A stretch of DNA of 64,000 bases from Sphingobium jiangsuense (GCF_014196495.1 NZ_JACIDT010000006.1:1-64000), one strand, 5' to 3'. Positions 16,784 to 28,390 are shown, numbered from the stretch's first letter. Program-made: numbers and translations. Notes: a model not told the origin generated them from the sequence alone.

Positions 16784-17503
16784 CTATTCCGGCCGCGCCT
16801 TCCATGGCCGCTCGCGGAACCATTGGGTCAGCACATATTTCGCGCCCGCCGCCACCGGCTGGGCGGAATGGAGGCTTTCCTGATTGGGGGCGCCGTCCTC
16901 GCGCAGATTGTTCCACATCAGCAGCCGCCCTTCCAGCGGGGGAACGGAAAGGCCCGCATGGGGAAAACAGGTTTCGCCGCCCGCCTCCACGCTGTTCAGA
17001 TAGATCATCGCCGTCCAGCAGCGCTGCCCGCCCTGCGCGCGCATATGCGGCCAGTAGTCGGTGTTGACGGGGAAGAAATCCCAATGGAACTTATATTCCT
17101 GGCCGACCTGGTAACGCTGGCCCTGGATGGTTTCCCCCCAGGCCCGGTCCAGCCCCATCAGCGCGCAGATGCGCGCGACGATCGCGTCGAGCGGCGGTTC
17201 CCCCGGATCCATGGAGCAGCTGTCGCTGGTGCGGTAATCCGCCTCCGCCGTCCCGGAAAAGAGCGAGGAGGGCCGGGCGCCCGCATCGATGACCGCGCGC
17301 AGCTGCGCGCATTCCGCCGGGCTGACGAAATCGTCGCGCATATAAAGGGTCAGGCATTCGCTTTCCATGCGGGCGACCATCGGGTTGCGGGAAAGCTTGG
17401 CGGCTACCTTCCTGCCGATCTGCGCGCGATGACGCGACGGCTGGTCGCCATCGTCCGTATTGGCGTCGATATCGGTGGCGGGGGCGGGCTTGCGGCGGAA
17501 CAT
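16784..17503 (-). CDS. 2OG-Fe(II) oxygenase, prolyl 4-hydroxylase-like
   Basis: This 239-residue protein has the P4H alpha-subunit fold. Iron ligands are visible as HWD (KFHWDFFP, about residue 142) and a distal His (SLHSAQPV, about 212), with a basic residue binding 2-oxoglutarate in AKYVLTQWFRERPW. SDSCSMDP and DRAWGETIQGQRYQVGQEY match the substrate-side region of the family. It should hydroxylate a protein side chain; the target is unknown. It lies between two RcnB-like genes on the same strand, with no obvious functional link. No signal peptide. Confidence 0.85.
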   Translation of the reverse strand: MFRRKPAPATDIDANTDDGDQPSRHRAQIGRKVAAKLSRNPMVARMESECLTLYMRDDFVSPAECAQLRAVIDAGARPSSLFSGTAEADYRTSDSCSMDPGEPPLDAIVARICALMGLDRAWGETIQGQRYQVGQEYKFHWDFFPVNTDYWPHMRAQGGQRCWTAMIYLNSVEAGGETCFPHAGLSVPPLEGRLLMWNNLREDGAPNQESLHSAQPVAAGAKYVLTQWFRERPWKARPE

Positions 17504-17547
17504 CGCGCGCAGGAGTAGCGCGATCGCGCGTCCCTTCGCAAGCGGGC

Positions 17548-17582
17548 AAAGAAAAGTCCGGGACGCGAAGCGCGCCCCGGAC
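17548..17582 (-). terminator. intrinsic terminator of the second rcnB-like gene
   Basis: GTCCGGG (17556-17562) pairs with CCCGGAC (17576-17582). On the minus strand the stem is followed by TTTTCTTT (17555-17548). It lies 26 bases beyond the stop of the minus-strand gene ending at 17608. Confidence 0.7.
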
Positions 17583-17607
17583 CATCGTTCCGGTCAGCGT
17601 GGGAGCC

Positions 17608-18591
17608 TTACCAGAAGAAATCGTAGATCACGTCCACCACATAGCCGGTGCGGATGTCGACCAGCAGCGCGTCGTCATAATAGCGGACCCAGCGCAGCGA
17701 GCCGTGGACCGGCGGCAGGCGGTAATAATAGGGATCGTTGATCCAGTAGCTGCTGCTGTACAGGCCGCTCCAGATCGATATGCCGATCGAGAAGCGGCTA
17801 TAGCCGTAGCTCCAGCCGCGCGGCGCGGTGTAACGATAGCGGTAGCGGTCCCGGTTGCGGTCGCGATAGCGCTGCCAGTCGTAGCGCTGGTCGCGGCGCC
17901 AGTCGCGATCCCAGTTGTAGCGCGCCGACGCCCGGTTGCGGTCCCGCGCGTCCCAGCCGAAACCGGGGCGATTATTGTTCCGCCAGTCGGCCCGGTCGCG
18001 ATCCCGCCGGTCCTCGCGCCAGTCTGCCCGGTTGCGGTCCCGATCCCGGTCGCGGCGGTCGTCGTTGCGCCAGTCGTTCCTGTTGTCGTTCCTGTTATCC
18101 GGGCGGTTCTGGACCCAGCCCTGCGGACGGTCGGGACGATCCGGGCGGTTGACCCGGTCGGGACGGGTGGCCCGATCAGGGCGATCGGGTCGATTGACGC
18201 CGGCGGCCGGGCGATTGTCGTTCGGCCGGTTCTGCGTCCAGCCGGGCCGCTCCCCCCTGTTCGGGATCCTGGTCTGGCCCTCGTTCTGGCGCGGGAAGGC
18301 GCGGTTCTCGCCGGTCGCCGCACGCTCGCGAACGCGCTCCGTCCTCCCTGCCCCGAAGCGGGGGGTGGACTGGTCGCGCGGCTGGGCCATGCGAGGGCGC
18401 TCGGCCCTTTCCATACGCTGCGCAACGCCGGGGTTGGCGCGCGGCTCGCTGCGCTGGGCCGGCGCCGGGCGATTGGCCGGGGCGCTCCAGCGCTGGGCGG
18501 GACGTTCGCGTTCCTGCGCGGACAGCACCGCCGGGTTGGCGCCCAGCAAGGTGGCGCCGATCAGCCCGGCAATAAGGAACTCCTTCTTCAT
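17608..18591 (-). CDS. RcnB-like exported protein with long Arg/Asp-rich linker
   Basis: This 327-residue protein begins with a signal peptide (KKEFLIAGLIGATLLGANPA, cleavage near VLSAQE). A very long low-complexity region rich in Arg, Asp, Asn and Pro fills residues 25-250 (RPDRVNRPDRPDR, NRNDWRNDDRRDRDRDR). The C-terminus is an RcnB-type domain: YRLPPVHGSLRWVRYYDDALLVD then RTGYVVDVIYDFFW, clearly paralogous to the protein ending at 16171. ATG 18591 lies seven bases after AAAGG; ATG 18594 is adjacent. Function is inferred as envelope or metal related only. Confidence 0.75.
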   Translation of the reverse strand: MKKEFLIAGLIGATLLGANPAVLSAQERERPAQRWSAPANRPAPAQRSEPRANPGVAQRMERAERPRMAQPRDQSTPRFGAGRTERVRERAATGENRAFPRQNEGQTRIPNRGERPGWTQNRPNDNRPAAGVNRPDRPDRATRPDRVNRPDRPDRPQGWVQNRPDNRNDNRNDWRNDDRRDRDRDRNRADWREDRRDRDRADWRNNNRPGFGWDARDRNRASARYNWDRDWRRDQRYDWQRYRDRNRDRYRYRYTAPRGWSYGYSRFSIGISIWSGLYSSSYWINDPYYYRLPPVHGSLRWVRYYDDALLVDIRTGYVVDVIYDFFW

Positions 18592-18735
18592 CATGATGCC
18601 TTTCTGGCTTCGAACGGGAGGCAATCCTCCCTGCATGATGACGGTCTATCATCCCGCGCATGACGTGTTTCTGAACTGCGGGTTCAGCTGTCAGACAGAA
18701 TTGCAATATGATGAAATGGCGCGCCGCGAAAGGCG

Positions 18736-19272
18736 CTATTGGCCGCGCAGCGCGGGAACGGCGCGGGCGGCGTCTTCCGGTGTGATGCCGGGGGGAGGGG
18801 CGGCGGCGATTCGTTCCTGCCCTTCCATGATCCGCGCCGCCCGGCGGATGGCCGCGCGGATGCGGGGGTAGGTGCCGCAGCGGCAGATATTGGTGATCGC
18901 CGCGTCGATCTGCTCGTCCGAAGGCGCGCGGTTCTTGCGCAGCAGGACGGACGCGGCCATGATCATGCCCGACTGGCAATAGCCGCATTGGGGCAGGTTT
19001 TCCGCCACCCACGCCTGTTGCACCGGGTTGCTGCGGTCGGTCGAGAGCGCCTCTATCGTGGTGACGAAGCGTCCTTCGCACTGGGCGAGGGAGATGCGGC
19101 AGGACCGGACGGCCTCGCCATCGATATCGACCGTGCAGGCGCCGCAATCGCCGGTGCCGCACCCATATTTGGTGCCGGTCAGGTTGGAGGCGTCGCGCAG
19201 CGCCCACAGCAGCGGCGTGTCCGGTTCCATCCGGTACTGGACCGGGCGATCGTTGACGGTGAACTTGGTCAT
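18736..19272 (-). CDS. (2Fe-2S) subunit of a xanthine-dehydrogenase-family oxidoreductase (IorA-like)
   Basis: This 178-residue protein has the two-cluster architecture of molybdenum hydroxylase small subunits: a ferredoxin-like cluster in GCGTGDCGACTV (about residues 38-49) plus a cysteine in RSCRISL, and a four-helix domain with CGYCQSG and CRCGTYPRI (about 95-135). IorA pairs with a large molybdopterin subunit to oxidise N-heterocycles or aldehydes. No large subunit lies next to it in this window, so it may serve a partner elsewhere. Residues beyond 155 form a proline-rich tail. Confidence 0.85.
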   Translation of the reverse strand: MTKFTVNDRPVQYRMEPDTPLLWALRDASNLTGTKYGCGTGDCGACTVDIDGEAVRSCRISLAQCEGRFVTTIEALSTDRSNPVQQAWVAENLPQCGYCQSGMIMAASVLLRKNRAPSDEQIDAAITNICRCGTYPRIRAAIRRAARIMEGQERIAAAPPPGITPEDAARAVPALRGQ

Positions 19273-19510
19273 GGCGCGCCCTGTATGGCAGCGGCGGCGC
19301 GCCGCGAAAAGCGCTTTTCCGTGCCCCGGCGCGCCGGATCGGGCGCTTTCCGCTTGATGTTTGCCGATTTCGTTGATAGGGCGCGCCCAGCACGGCGCAG
19401 GTTCAGGCTTGCGGCGACCTGTTTCTGTCATTTGAACGATTTGGGTTGAGGGTGCGAAGGAAGAAAACGCCTTTCGCCCGGCCCTTGATAGATTGGAGTT
19501 GTACGGCCTT

Positions 19511-19717
19511 ATGCAAATCATCGTCCGCGACAATAATGTCGACCAGGCGCTGCGCGCGCTCAAGAAGAAGCTGCAGCGCGAGGGCGTCTATCGGGAGATG
19601 AAGCTGCGCCGTCATTACGAGAAGCCGTCTGAAAAGCGCGCCCGTGAAAAGGCTGCCGCGGTGCGCCGCGCCCGCAAGCTGGAGCGCAAGCGCATGGAGC
19701 GCGACGGCGTCCGGTGA
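19511..19717 (+). CDS. rpsU: 30S ribosomal protein bS21
   Basis: This 68-residue basic protein of the small ribosomal subunit begins [20 protein letters not shown] and continues with the [17 protein letters not shown] motif typical of S21. Start at ATG 19511 gives the usual family length; an upstream in-frame start would add six residues. It lies divergent from the iorA-like gene and 188 bases before the FKBP gene. S21 takes part in translation initiation. Confidence 0.96.
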   Translation: MQIIVRDNNVDQALRALKKKLQREGVYREMKLRRHYEKPSEKRAREKAAAVRRARKLERKRMERDGVR

Positions 19718-19905
19718 CAGGGCAGCTCCGGCGCGGCGGCTCGTCCGGCGCCCGGAACTGAATCCGGCCGGTTGCGGCCGGGCTCCCGATCGGGTTCCGC
19801 CGGAAGGCACGGCGTCGGAGCGATGCCGCCTGCTCCGGCGTTCCGCTTCGGCGCTCTTCATGCTGGCCCATTGTCCTTCCAGCCGTTCTTGAAAGAGGCG
19901 TTTCC

Positions 19906-20478
19906 ATGTCCGTTACCGCCGTACCGCTTCGTCCGATTGCCAAGGGGTCGCTGACGCGGCTGTGGATTGGCGTGGGGGCCGTGGCCCTCGCCGCCGCCGG
20001 TCTGTCCTGGGTCGGGACGCAGGCCGTCACGCCATCGCCCGCCGCCTTCCTCCATCGCAATGCCGATGCGCCGGGCGTGGTCACGACCGAAAGCGGCTTG
20101 CAGTACAAGGTCATCCGCGAAGGCGAGGGCGCCAGCCCCAAGGGCAGCGATGTCGCGCTGGTTTCCTATCGCGGCACGCTGACCGACGGCACGGTGTTCG
20201 ACCAGAGCGAGCAGGCCGCGATGCCGATCGACGGCGTGGTGCCCGGTTTTTCCGAGGCGCTGCAACTGATGAAGAAGGGCGGCGAATATCAGCTCTTCCT
20301 GCCGCCGCATCTGGCCTATGGCGACAAGGTGCCCGAAGGCGCGCCCATTCCGCCCAATGCGGTGCTGATCTTCGACGTGAAGCTGCTCGATTTCAAATCG
20401 CGCGAGGAAATCATGCAGATGCAGCAGGAAATGCAGCAGTTGCAGGGCGCCCCGGTCCCCGGCGGCGCGGGCGAATAA
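19906..20478 (+). CDS. FKBP-type peptidyl-prolyl cis-trans isomerase
   Basis: This 190-residue isomerase has an N-terminal signal anchor (LWIGVGAVALAAAGLSWVG, about residues 19-37), so it is membrane-tethered or periplasmic. The FKBP domain follows (about 58-165): TTESGLQYKVIREGEG, VSYRGTLTDGTVFDQS, VVPGFSEALQLM and PHLAYGDKVPEGAPIPPNA. It should speed proline isomerisation during envelope protein folding. A methionine/glutamine-rich tail follows. A strong intrinsic terminator closes the transcript. Confidence 0.92.
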   Translation: MSVTAVPLRPIAKGSLTRLWIGVGAVALAAAGLSWVGTQAVTPSPAAFLHRNADAPGVVTTESGLQYKVIREGEGASPKGSDVALVSYRGTLTDGTVFDQSEQAAMPIDGVVPGFSEALQLMKKGGEYQLFLPPHLAYGDKVPEGAPIPPNAVLIFDVKLLDFKSREEIMQMQQEMQQLQGAPVPGGAGE

Positions 20479-20497
20479 GCCTTTCCCATTTTATTGA

Positions 20498-20535
20498 AAC
20501 GAAACAGGCCGGTAGTGATACCGGCCTGTTTCGTT
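20498..20535 (+). terminator. strong terminator after the FKBP gene
   Basis: A perfect 17-base stem, AACGAAACAGGCCGGTA (20498-20514) with TACCGGCCTGTTTCGTT (20519-20535), has a GTGA loop. It begins 19 bases after the stop. The descending arm is only moderately T-rich, but the stem stability makes termination likely, possibly in both directions. Confidence 0.7.
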
Positions 20536-20631
20536 GTGGGTGGTGCGCGGCGGTGTTGAGATATTGGGATAGGTCGTGAACAGGATAGGTGAATGACGGC
20601 TTTCGGCCAGAAGCGGACGTAGAAGATTGGT

Positions 20632-20775
20632 TTCACGCGGAGGCGCGGAGACGCGGAGAGATAGTAGCGCGAAGCGCTTTCCCTCGTCATTCACCCCGGC
20701 AACCGACGCAAGGAGAATGAAATGGGGCCTGCGGCCCGGAACGTCCTTCTCCGCGCCTTCGCGTCTCCGCGTGAA
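20632..20775. repeat. long inverted-repeat element with CGCGGAG-rich arms
   Basis: Arms of about 29-31 bases, TTCACGCGGAGGCGCGGAGA... (from 20632) and ...TCGCGTCTCCGCGTGAA (to 20775), are nearly complementary and enclose about 85 bases without a credible gene. This has the form of the ERIC-like intergenic elements seen in sphingomonads (recollection, not searched). It fills most of the gap between the FKBP terminator and lepB. Confidence 0.6.
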
Positions 20776-20829
20776 CTTTCTACTCCAGCACGATATGTCC
20801 GCCAACCATCCAAAACCGCCATCCTACCG

Positions 20830-20905
20830 CGTCATGCCAGCGCAGGCTGGCATCTCAGGAGGCGGCGCGTCATGGTTTGCGACCGCAGCCTGCACCGGGA
20901 TGACG
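20830..20905. repeat. REP-like dispersed palindromic repeat, copy 3
   Basis: This 76-base element, bounded by CGTCA and TGACG, contains ATGCCAGCGCAGGCTGGCAT and a second imperfect hairpin (GCAGCCTGCACCGGGATG). It matches the copies at 10179 (inverted) and 16022 (same orientation as that copy). It lies just downstream of the lepB stop. Confidence 0.65.
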
Positions 20906-20964
20906 AATACAGGAAAGTGGCTCCTCTAGCCCAAAATCTCGACTCGCGCTTGCGGCCGATTCCG

Positions 20965-21960
20965 TCAGCGCGCGTCCGGCAATGCCTCCACGGGCCGCTC
21001 GATAATCTCCCATTTGCCGCTGGGCACGCGGGTGCGGGCGGGGTGCAAGCTGCTGCCCGCGCGGCCGGAACGCAGCGACGTCCACCAGCTCAGCGGGTTC
21101 AGCGTTGTCGAGCCGTCGACCGAAAAGGTGATGAACTCCGCCCGCCCGCCGATCGATTCGAACGGAACCGGCCCGCCAAGCCCCTTTTGCGCGAAGGACA
21201 CCCGGCTGTCGGCGCTGTTGTCGCGATTGTCGCCCATCAGGAACAGATGGCCCGCCGGAATGCGCATCGGCCCGTACCAGTCCGTCTCGCGCGGCCCCAC
21301 ATCGACGATCGTGTAATGGCGGCCATTGGGCAGGATTTCCTCCCGCACCGGCAATTCGCAATAGGGCTTGCCGTCCTCGCCATAGGTCAGCGCGCCGGGG
21401 AACTGGTCCGCCGGGCAGGGGGCATTGCCGTCGACGGGCACCATCAGCGGCGGCAGCGTTCTTTGCGGCACCGGAATGCCGTTCAGCACGACCTGTCCGG
21501 CGCGGATCTCGACAAGGTCGCCCGGCAGGCCGATCACCCGCTTGATATAATCCTCCCGGCTGTCCTGCGGCGTCACGATGACGATGTCGCCGCGCTCCGG
21601 CAGGCGGCCCCAGATCCGCCCGCGCAGGAACGGAAGGGGGTGAAAGCTGGGCGAGACATAGGACCAGCCATAGGGATATTTGCTGACGATCAGCCGGTCG
21701 CCCTTCAGCAGCGCGGGCATCATCGATTCCGAGGGAATGTAGAAGGGCTTGGCGACGAAGCTGTGAAAGGCGAGCACGCCGAGCAGCAGGACGAGGAGGC
21801 TGCGCAGTTCCACCCACCAGTTGATCGTCCGCGCCGCCGGTTTTCCCGATTGCCCGGCGCCCTCCGCGCCGCCCGCGGCCTCTTCGTTCCGCACCGCGTC
21901 CGCCGGCGGTTCCGGGCGCGAGGCGGGGGAGGGCGGAGGGGAAGGGGGCGGGCTGGTCAT
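20965..21960 (-). CDS. lepB: signal peptidase I
   Basis: LepB cleaves signal peptides of exported preproteins at the periplasmic face. This 331-residue form has a Pro/Ala-rich cytoplasmic head, one membrane helix (SLLVLLLGVLAFHSFV, about residues 53-68), catalytic Ser in IPSESMMPALL (about 79) and catalytic Lys in REDYIKRVIGLPGD (about 142). GDNRDNSADSR is the conserved box E. ATG 21960 is taken; GTG 21963 adjoins it. It is the last gene of pyrE-pdxJ-acpS-lepB, the usual sphingomonad order. Confidence 0.95.
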   Translation of the reverse strand: MTSPPPSPPPSPASRPEPPADAVRNEEAAGGAEGAGQSGKPAARTINWWVELRSLLVLLLGVLAFHSFVAKPFYIPSESMMPALLKGDRLIVSKYPYGWSYVSPSFHPLPFLRGRIWGRLPERGDIVIVTPQDSREDYIKRVIGLPGDLVEIRAGQVVLNGIPVPQRTLPPLMVPVDGNAPCPADQFPGALTYGEDGKPYCELPVREEILPNGRHYTIVDVGPRETDWYGPMRIPAGHLFLMGDNRDNSADSRVSFAQKGLGGPVPFESIGGRAEFITFSVDGSTTLNPLSWWTSLRSGRAGSSLHPARTRVPSGKWEIIERPVEALPDAR

Positions 21961-22017
21961 CACTCTTCTTTTCGAGCCGGGGCTTTTCGAGCAAGGGGCT
22001 TTGCGGGCAAGGGCGCG

Positions 22018-22419
22018 TTACAGCGGCCGCGCTTCCAATATCACGAATGCCTGTGCCCATGGATGATCGTCGGTGAGCGTCAGATGAACGACGATCCGGT
22101 GCCCCGGCGGGGTGATCGCCTCCAGCCGCGCCAGCGCGCCGCCGGTCAGCGCCAGCGTCGGCGCGCCGGACGGGGCGTTGACGACGCCGATATCCTTCAG
22201 GAACACACCCTGGCTGAAGCCGGTGCCGACCGCCTTCGAAAAGGCTTCCTTGGCGGCGAAGCGCTTGGCGAGGGTGGCGGCCTTGGTGAACGGGCGGCGC
22301 GCGGCCTTGGTGCGCTCCACATCGGTGAAGACGCGCTGTTCGAAGCGCTCGCCATGGCGTTCGAGCGTGCTCGTGATCCGCTCTATGTTGCAGAGGTCGG
22401 AGCCGAGCCCGATAATCAT
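22018..22419 (-). CDS. acpS: holo-[acyl-carrier-protein] synthase
   Basis: AcpS attaches the 4'-phosphopantetheine arm of CoA to apo-ACP. The 133-residue protein begins [15 protein letters not shown], with the Mg-binding Asp at residue 8, and carries the second signature [15 protein letters not shown] (about residues 53-67). Its ATG overlaps the pdxJ stop by four bases, so it is translated from the same mRNA as pyrE and pdxJ. Length is normal. Confidence 0.96.
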   Translation of the reverse strand: MIIGLGSDLCNIERITSTLERHGERFEQRVFTDVERTKAARRPFTKAATLAKRFAAKEAFSKAVGTGFSQGVFLKDIGVVNAPSGAPTLALTGGALARLEAITPPGHRIVVHLTLTDDHPWAQAFVILEARPL

Positions 22420-23153
22420 CCGCGCGCGGCCGTCATATGGTCGCGCATCGTCGCGATGGCGTCGGCCAGCCCGGTGAAGATCGCCTCGCCGATCAGGAAA
22501 TGGCCGATGTTCAGCTCGCGAATCTGGGGGATGGCGGCGATCGGCCCGACATTGTTGAAGCTGAGACCGTGGCCAGCATGCGGCTCTATGCCGTTGCGCG
22601 CGGCCAGCGCGGCCGCCTCGCCGATGCGGCGCAGCTCGTCTGCGCGTTCGGGGCCCGTCACATGCGCATAGCGGCCGGTGTGGAACTCCACCACCGGCGC
22701 CTTCAGCCGGATGGCGGCGTCGATCTGGCGCGTATCCGGCTCTATGAACAGGCTGACGCGCACGCCGGCTTCCGCCAGCGCCGCGACCATCGGCGCGAGC
22801 GCGTCGAACTGCCCGGCGGCGTCGAGGCCGCCCTCGGTCGTGCGCTCCTCCCGCTTTTCGGGCACGATGCAGGCGGCATGCGGCCGGTGGCGCAGCGCGA
22901 TTTCCAGCATTTCCGGCGTCGCGGCCATTTCGAGGTTGAGCGGCACGGTCAGCGCGGCCATCAGGCTGGCGATATCCTCGTCGCGGATATGGCGCCTGTC
23001 CTCGCGCAGATGGGCGGTGATGCCGTCCGCCCCCGCGTCCACCGCCAGCAGCGCGGCCTTCACCGGATCGGGATGGTCGCCGCCCCGCGCGTTGCGGATC
23101 GTCGCGACATGATCGATGTTGACGCCCAGGCGCAGCGGGGGGAGGCCGCCCAT
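22416..23153 (-). CDS. pdxJ: pyridoxine 5'-phosphate synthase
   Basis: PdxJ condenses 1-deoxy-D-xylulose 5-phosphate with 3-amino-2-oxopropyl phosphate in vitamin B6 synthesis. The 245-residue TIM-barrel protein shows [17 protein letters not shown] at the N-terminus, [14 protein letters not shown] (about residues 44-57), [13 protein letters not shown] (about 100) and the phosphate-binding end [12 protein letters not shown]. It overlaps acpS and sits 4 bases after pyrE in one operon. Confidence 0.97.
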   Translation of the reverse strand: MGGLPPLRLGVNIDHVATIRNARGGDHPDPVKAALLAVDAGADGITAHLREDRRHIRDEDIASLMAALTVPLNLEMAATPEMLEIALRHRPHAACIVPEKREERTTEGGLDAAGQFDALAPMVAALAEAGVRVSLFIEPDTRQIDAAIRLKAPVVEFHTGRYAHVTGPERADELRRIGEAAALAARNGIEPHAGHGLSFNNVGPIAAIPQIRELNIGHFLIGEAIFTGLADAIATMRDHMTAARG

Positions 23154-23157
23154 CGCC

Positions 23158-23739
23158 TCAGTTCTTCCGGCTGCCGGGCTTGATCGCCGGGATGGCGGCG
23201 AGCTCCTCGGGAAGCGCGTCGGCCTCGTAGACCGGGAAGTTCAGCGTGACCAGCGGATAGAAGGGCACGCCGAGGTCCGCCTGCCCCGCCGAGCGGTCGA
23301 CCAGCGCCGCCTCGGCGAGGACGATGCCGCCCTCGGCCCGCACCGCGTCCATCGCCTGGCGCGAGGAAAGCCCGGTGGTGACGACGTCCTCGACCAGCAG
23401 CACCTTCTGCCCCGGCTCGATCGCGAAGCCGCGCCGCAGCATGAATTCGCCTTCCGGGCGCTCCAGAAACAGCGCGTCGACGCCGAGCGCGCGGCCCATT
23501 TCATGGCCGATGATGATGCCGCCCATCGCGGGCGAAACGACAAGGTCGATCTCCGACCGCAGCTCTCGCGGCAGCTTCTGCGCGAGGGCGAAGGCCAGCT
23601 TCGCCGCCCGTTCCGCGTTCATCAGCACGCGCGCGCATTGCAGATAATTGGAGCTGTGGCGCCCCGATGACAGGATGAAATGCCCCTCCAGCAGCGCGGC
23701 GGCGGCGCGGAATTCGGCCAATACCTCGTCGTCAGTCAT
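23158..23739 (-). CDS. pyrE: orotate phosphoribosyltransferase
   Basis: PyrE makes orotidine 5'-monophosphate from orotate and PRPP in pyrimidine synthesis. The 193-residue protein shows [17 protein letters not shown] (about residues 19-35) and the PRPP-binding motif [14 protein letters not shown] (about 113-126). It is the first gene of the pyrE-pdxJ-acpS-lepB operon, which reads away from the cytochrome oxidase operon, so promoters for both lie in 23740-23931. Confidence 0.97.
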   Translation of the reverse strand: MTDDEVLAEFRAAAALLEGHFILSSGRHSSNYLQCARVLMNAERAAKLAFALAQKLPRELRSEIDLVVSPAMGGIIIGHEMGRALGVDALFLERPEGEFMLRRGFAIEPGQKVLLVEDVVTTGLSSRQAMDAVRAEGGIVLAEAALVDRSAGQADLGVPFYPLVTLNFPVYEADALPEELAAIPAIKPGSRKN

Positions 23740-23827
23740 GAAATCTGTTCCATTGCGATAATCGAAAGCGCCAGATAGGAGGGTTGAGCGGTGCTTGCAA
23801 CCTGCAATGAAAACGGCTTATTGCGGC

Positions 23828-23856
23828 TTGAGGCAGGCGGAAACCCTGCTTATAAC
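23828..23856 (+). promoter_or_regulatory. predicted promoter of the cytochrome oxidase operon
   Basis: TTGAGG (23828-23833) and TATAAC (23851-23856) are separated by 17 bases, about 75 bases before the ctaC start, in the 192-base divergent gap with pyrE. This is a good housekeeping match; no other candidate in the gap is as strong. Confidence 0.5.
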
Positions 23857-23931
23857 GCTGCGTCGAGCAACACTCTGCCATAGGACCGAAGGCAAGAGAG
23901 GCCAGTGAGGGGAACGGGGATTAGAACGCAT

Positions 23932-26642
<2,711 letters not shown>

Positions 26643-26703
26643 GCGGTGAAACAGGAGGAAGGACGGGTATGCGCCCGTCCTTCCCCATGAGGTTTGTTCC
26701 GAT

Positions 26704-27642
26704 ATGAAATCCGTCGTCCTGTCCCGACAGGCACATTCCATCTCCGCCCCCGCGCAAGCCGGGGCCGTCGCCGACTGGCGCGATTTCGTCGCGCTGACCA
26801 AGCCGCGCGTGATGACGCTGGTGGTGTTCACCGGCCTGTGCGGCCTGCTGGCGGCACCGGGGCACATTCATCCGGTGCTCGCCTTCACCGCCATCCTCTG
26901 CATCGCGCTGGGCGCCGGCGCTGCGGGCGCGCTGAACCAGTGGGTGGAGGCCGACACCGACGCGCTGATGAAGCGCACCGCCAGCCGCCCGCTGCCCGCC
27001 GGGCGGATGGAGCGGCAGTCGGCGCTGCATTTCGGCGTCGGGCTGTCCTGCTTCTCGGTGATCCTGCTGGGCCTTGCGACCAACTGGGTCGCGGCGGCGA
27101 TCCTCGCCGTGTCGATCCTATATTATGTCATCGTCTATACCGTCTGGCTGAAGCCGCGCACCGCGCAGAATATCGTGATCGGCGGCGCGGCGGGCGCTTT
27201 TCCGCCGGTGATCGGCTGGGCGGCGGTGACGGGCGACGTCTCCGCGCTGCCGATCGCGCTCTTCTGCCTGATCTTCTTCTGGACGCCGCCGCATTTCTGG
27301 GCGCTCTCGCTCTTCGTGCGGACCGACTACGCCAAGGCGGGCATTCCGATGCTGCCGGTCGTCGCCGGGGAACTGGCGACGCGGCGGCAGATCTGGGCCT
27401 ATACCGCGATCATGGCGGTGGCGGCGTTCGCGCCCGTGCTGCTGCGGCTCACCGGCGTGGTCTACGGCACGGTGGCGCTGGCCGCGACCGGCCTTTTTGC
27501 CTATTATGCGTTTCGCGTGCTGCGCAGCCGGCAAAGCGATCCGGCGCTGATGAAGGCGGAACGGCGGCTGTTCGGCTATTCCGTGCTCTATCTCTTCGTC
27601 ATGTTCGCGGCGGTGGTCGCCGACCGGTGGGTGGCGGCATGA
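26704..27642 (+). CDS. ctaB: protohaem IX farnesyltransferase (haem O synthase)
   Basis: CtaB converts haem B to haem O, the precursor of the oxidase's haem A. This 312-residue UbiA-family prenyltransferase has the Asp-rich site [19 protein letters not shown] (about residues 79-97) and a second acidic motif around [15 protein letters not shown] (about 205-219), plus about nine membrane helices. It precedes the CoxF-like gene with a four-base overlap. Position inside the oxidase operon supports the role. Confidence 0.96.
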   Translation: MKSVVLSRQAHSISAPAQAGAVADWRDFVALTKPRVMTLVVFTGLCGLLAAPGHIHPVLAFTAILCIALGAGAAGALNQWVEADTDALMKRTASRPLPAGRMERQSALHFGVGLSCFSVILLGLATNWVAAAILAVSILYYVIVYTVWLKPRTAQNIVIGGAAGAFPPVIGWAAVTGDVSALPIALFCLIFFWTPPHFWALSLFVRTDYAKAGIPMLPVVAGELATRRQIWAYTAIMAVAAFAPVLLRLTGVVYGTVALAATGLFAYYAFRVLRSRQSDPALMKAERRLFGYSVLYLFVMFAAVVADRWVAA

Positions 27643-27821
27643 GCGGCTCCGATCCCGAAACCGGCCCGGATGCGCCGATGCAGCAGCGTCCGCCGCTCGA
27701 CGAAAAGCTGGTGCGCCGGCGGCAGCGCAGCCGCGCGCTGGTGACAGGCCTGGTGCTGGGCGCGCTGGCGATCCTGTTCTATGCTATCGCCATCGCCAAG
27801 ATGACGGGCGCGGGAGGATAA
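27639..27821 (+). CDS. CoxF-like small membrane protein of the oxidase operon
   Basis: This 60-residue protein starts at ATG 27639, overlapping the ctaB stop (ATGA), and ends two bases before ctaG. It has a hydrophilic head ([15 protein letters not shown], then [14 protein letters not shown]) and a single membrane helix ([18 protein letters not shown], about residues 38-55). Short proteins in this slot of alphaproteobacterial cox operons are called CoxF and are thought to act in oxidase assembly. Assignment rests on position and topology. In length it falls just below common ORF cut-offs and it shares a longer antiphase frame with ctaB. Confidence 0.8.
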   Translation: MSGSDPETGPDAPMQQRPPLDEKLVRRRQRSRALVTGLVLGALAILFYAIAIAKMTGAGG

Positions 27822-27823
27822 CC

Positions 27824-28390
27824 ATGAATTCGCCATCGATTCCGGCTTCGAGCGATCTGGCGCGGCGCAACCGCCGCGTGCTCGTCATGGCGGCGCTGGT
27901 CGCCCTGGGCAGCCTCGGGCTGGGCTTTGCCGCCGTGCCGCTCTACCGCATCTTCTGCCAGACCACCGGGTTCGGCGGAACGACGCAGCGGGCCGATGAA
28001 ACGGTGGTCGTGAAGCCGGTGGCCGGGCGCACCATGTCGGTCCGCTTCGATTCCAACGTCGCGCCGGGCATGCCGTGGGAATTCTATCCCGAACATCCGA
28101 CCGACACGGTGGAGATCGGCGCGCGCGACATGGCGATCTTCATCGCGAAGAATGTCAGCGACAAGCCGGTGACCGGGACGGCGGTGTTCAACGTGACGCC
28201 GACGCAGGCCGGGGCCTATTTCACGAAAATCCAGTGCTTCTGCTTTACCGAGCAGACTCTCCAGCCGGGGGAGCAGATGCGCATGCCGGTGATCTATTAT
28301 GTCGATCCGAAGATATTGGACGACCCGGACAACAAGGATACGCAGCAGATTACGCTCAGCTACACTTTCAATCCGGTTGAGCCGAAGTGA
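27824..28390 (+). CDS. ctaG: cytochrome c oxidase assembly protein CtaG/Cox11
   Basis: CtaG delivers copper to the CuB site of subunit I. The 188-residue protein has an N-terminal membrane anchor (VLVMAALVALGSLGLGFAAV, about residues 19-38) followed by YRIFCQTTGFGG and the copper-binding KIQCFCFTEQTL motif (about 136-147). MSVRFDSNVAPGMPWEF is the family core. It is preceded by the CoxF-like gene and followed by ctaE. Confidence 0.96.
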   Translation: MNSPSIPASSDLARRNRRVLVMAALVALGSLGLGFAAVPLYRIFCQTTGFGGTTQRADETVVVKPVAGRTMSVRFDSNVAPGMPWEFYPEHPTDTVEIGARDMAIFIAKNVSDKPVTGTAVFNVTPTQAGAYFTKIQCFCFTEQTLQPGEQMRMPVIYYVDPKILDDPDNKDTQQITLSYTFNPVEPK

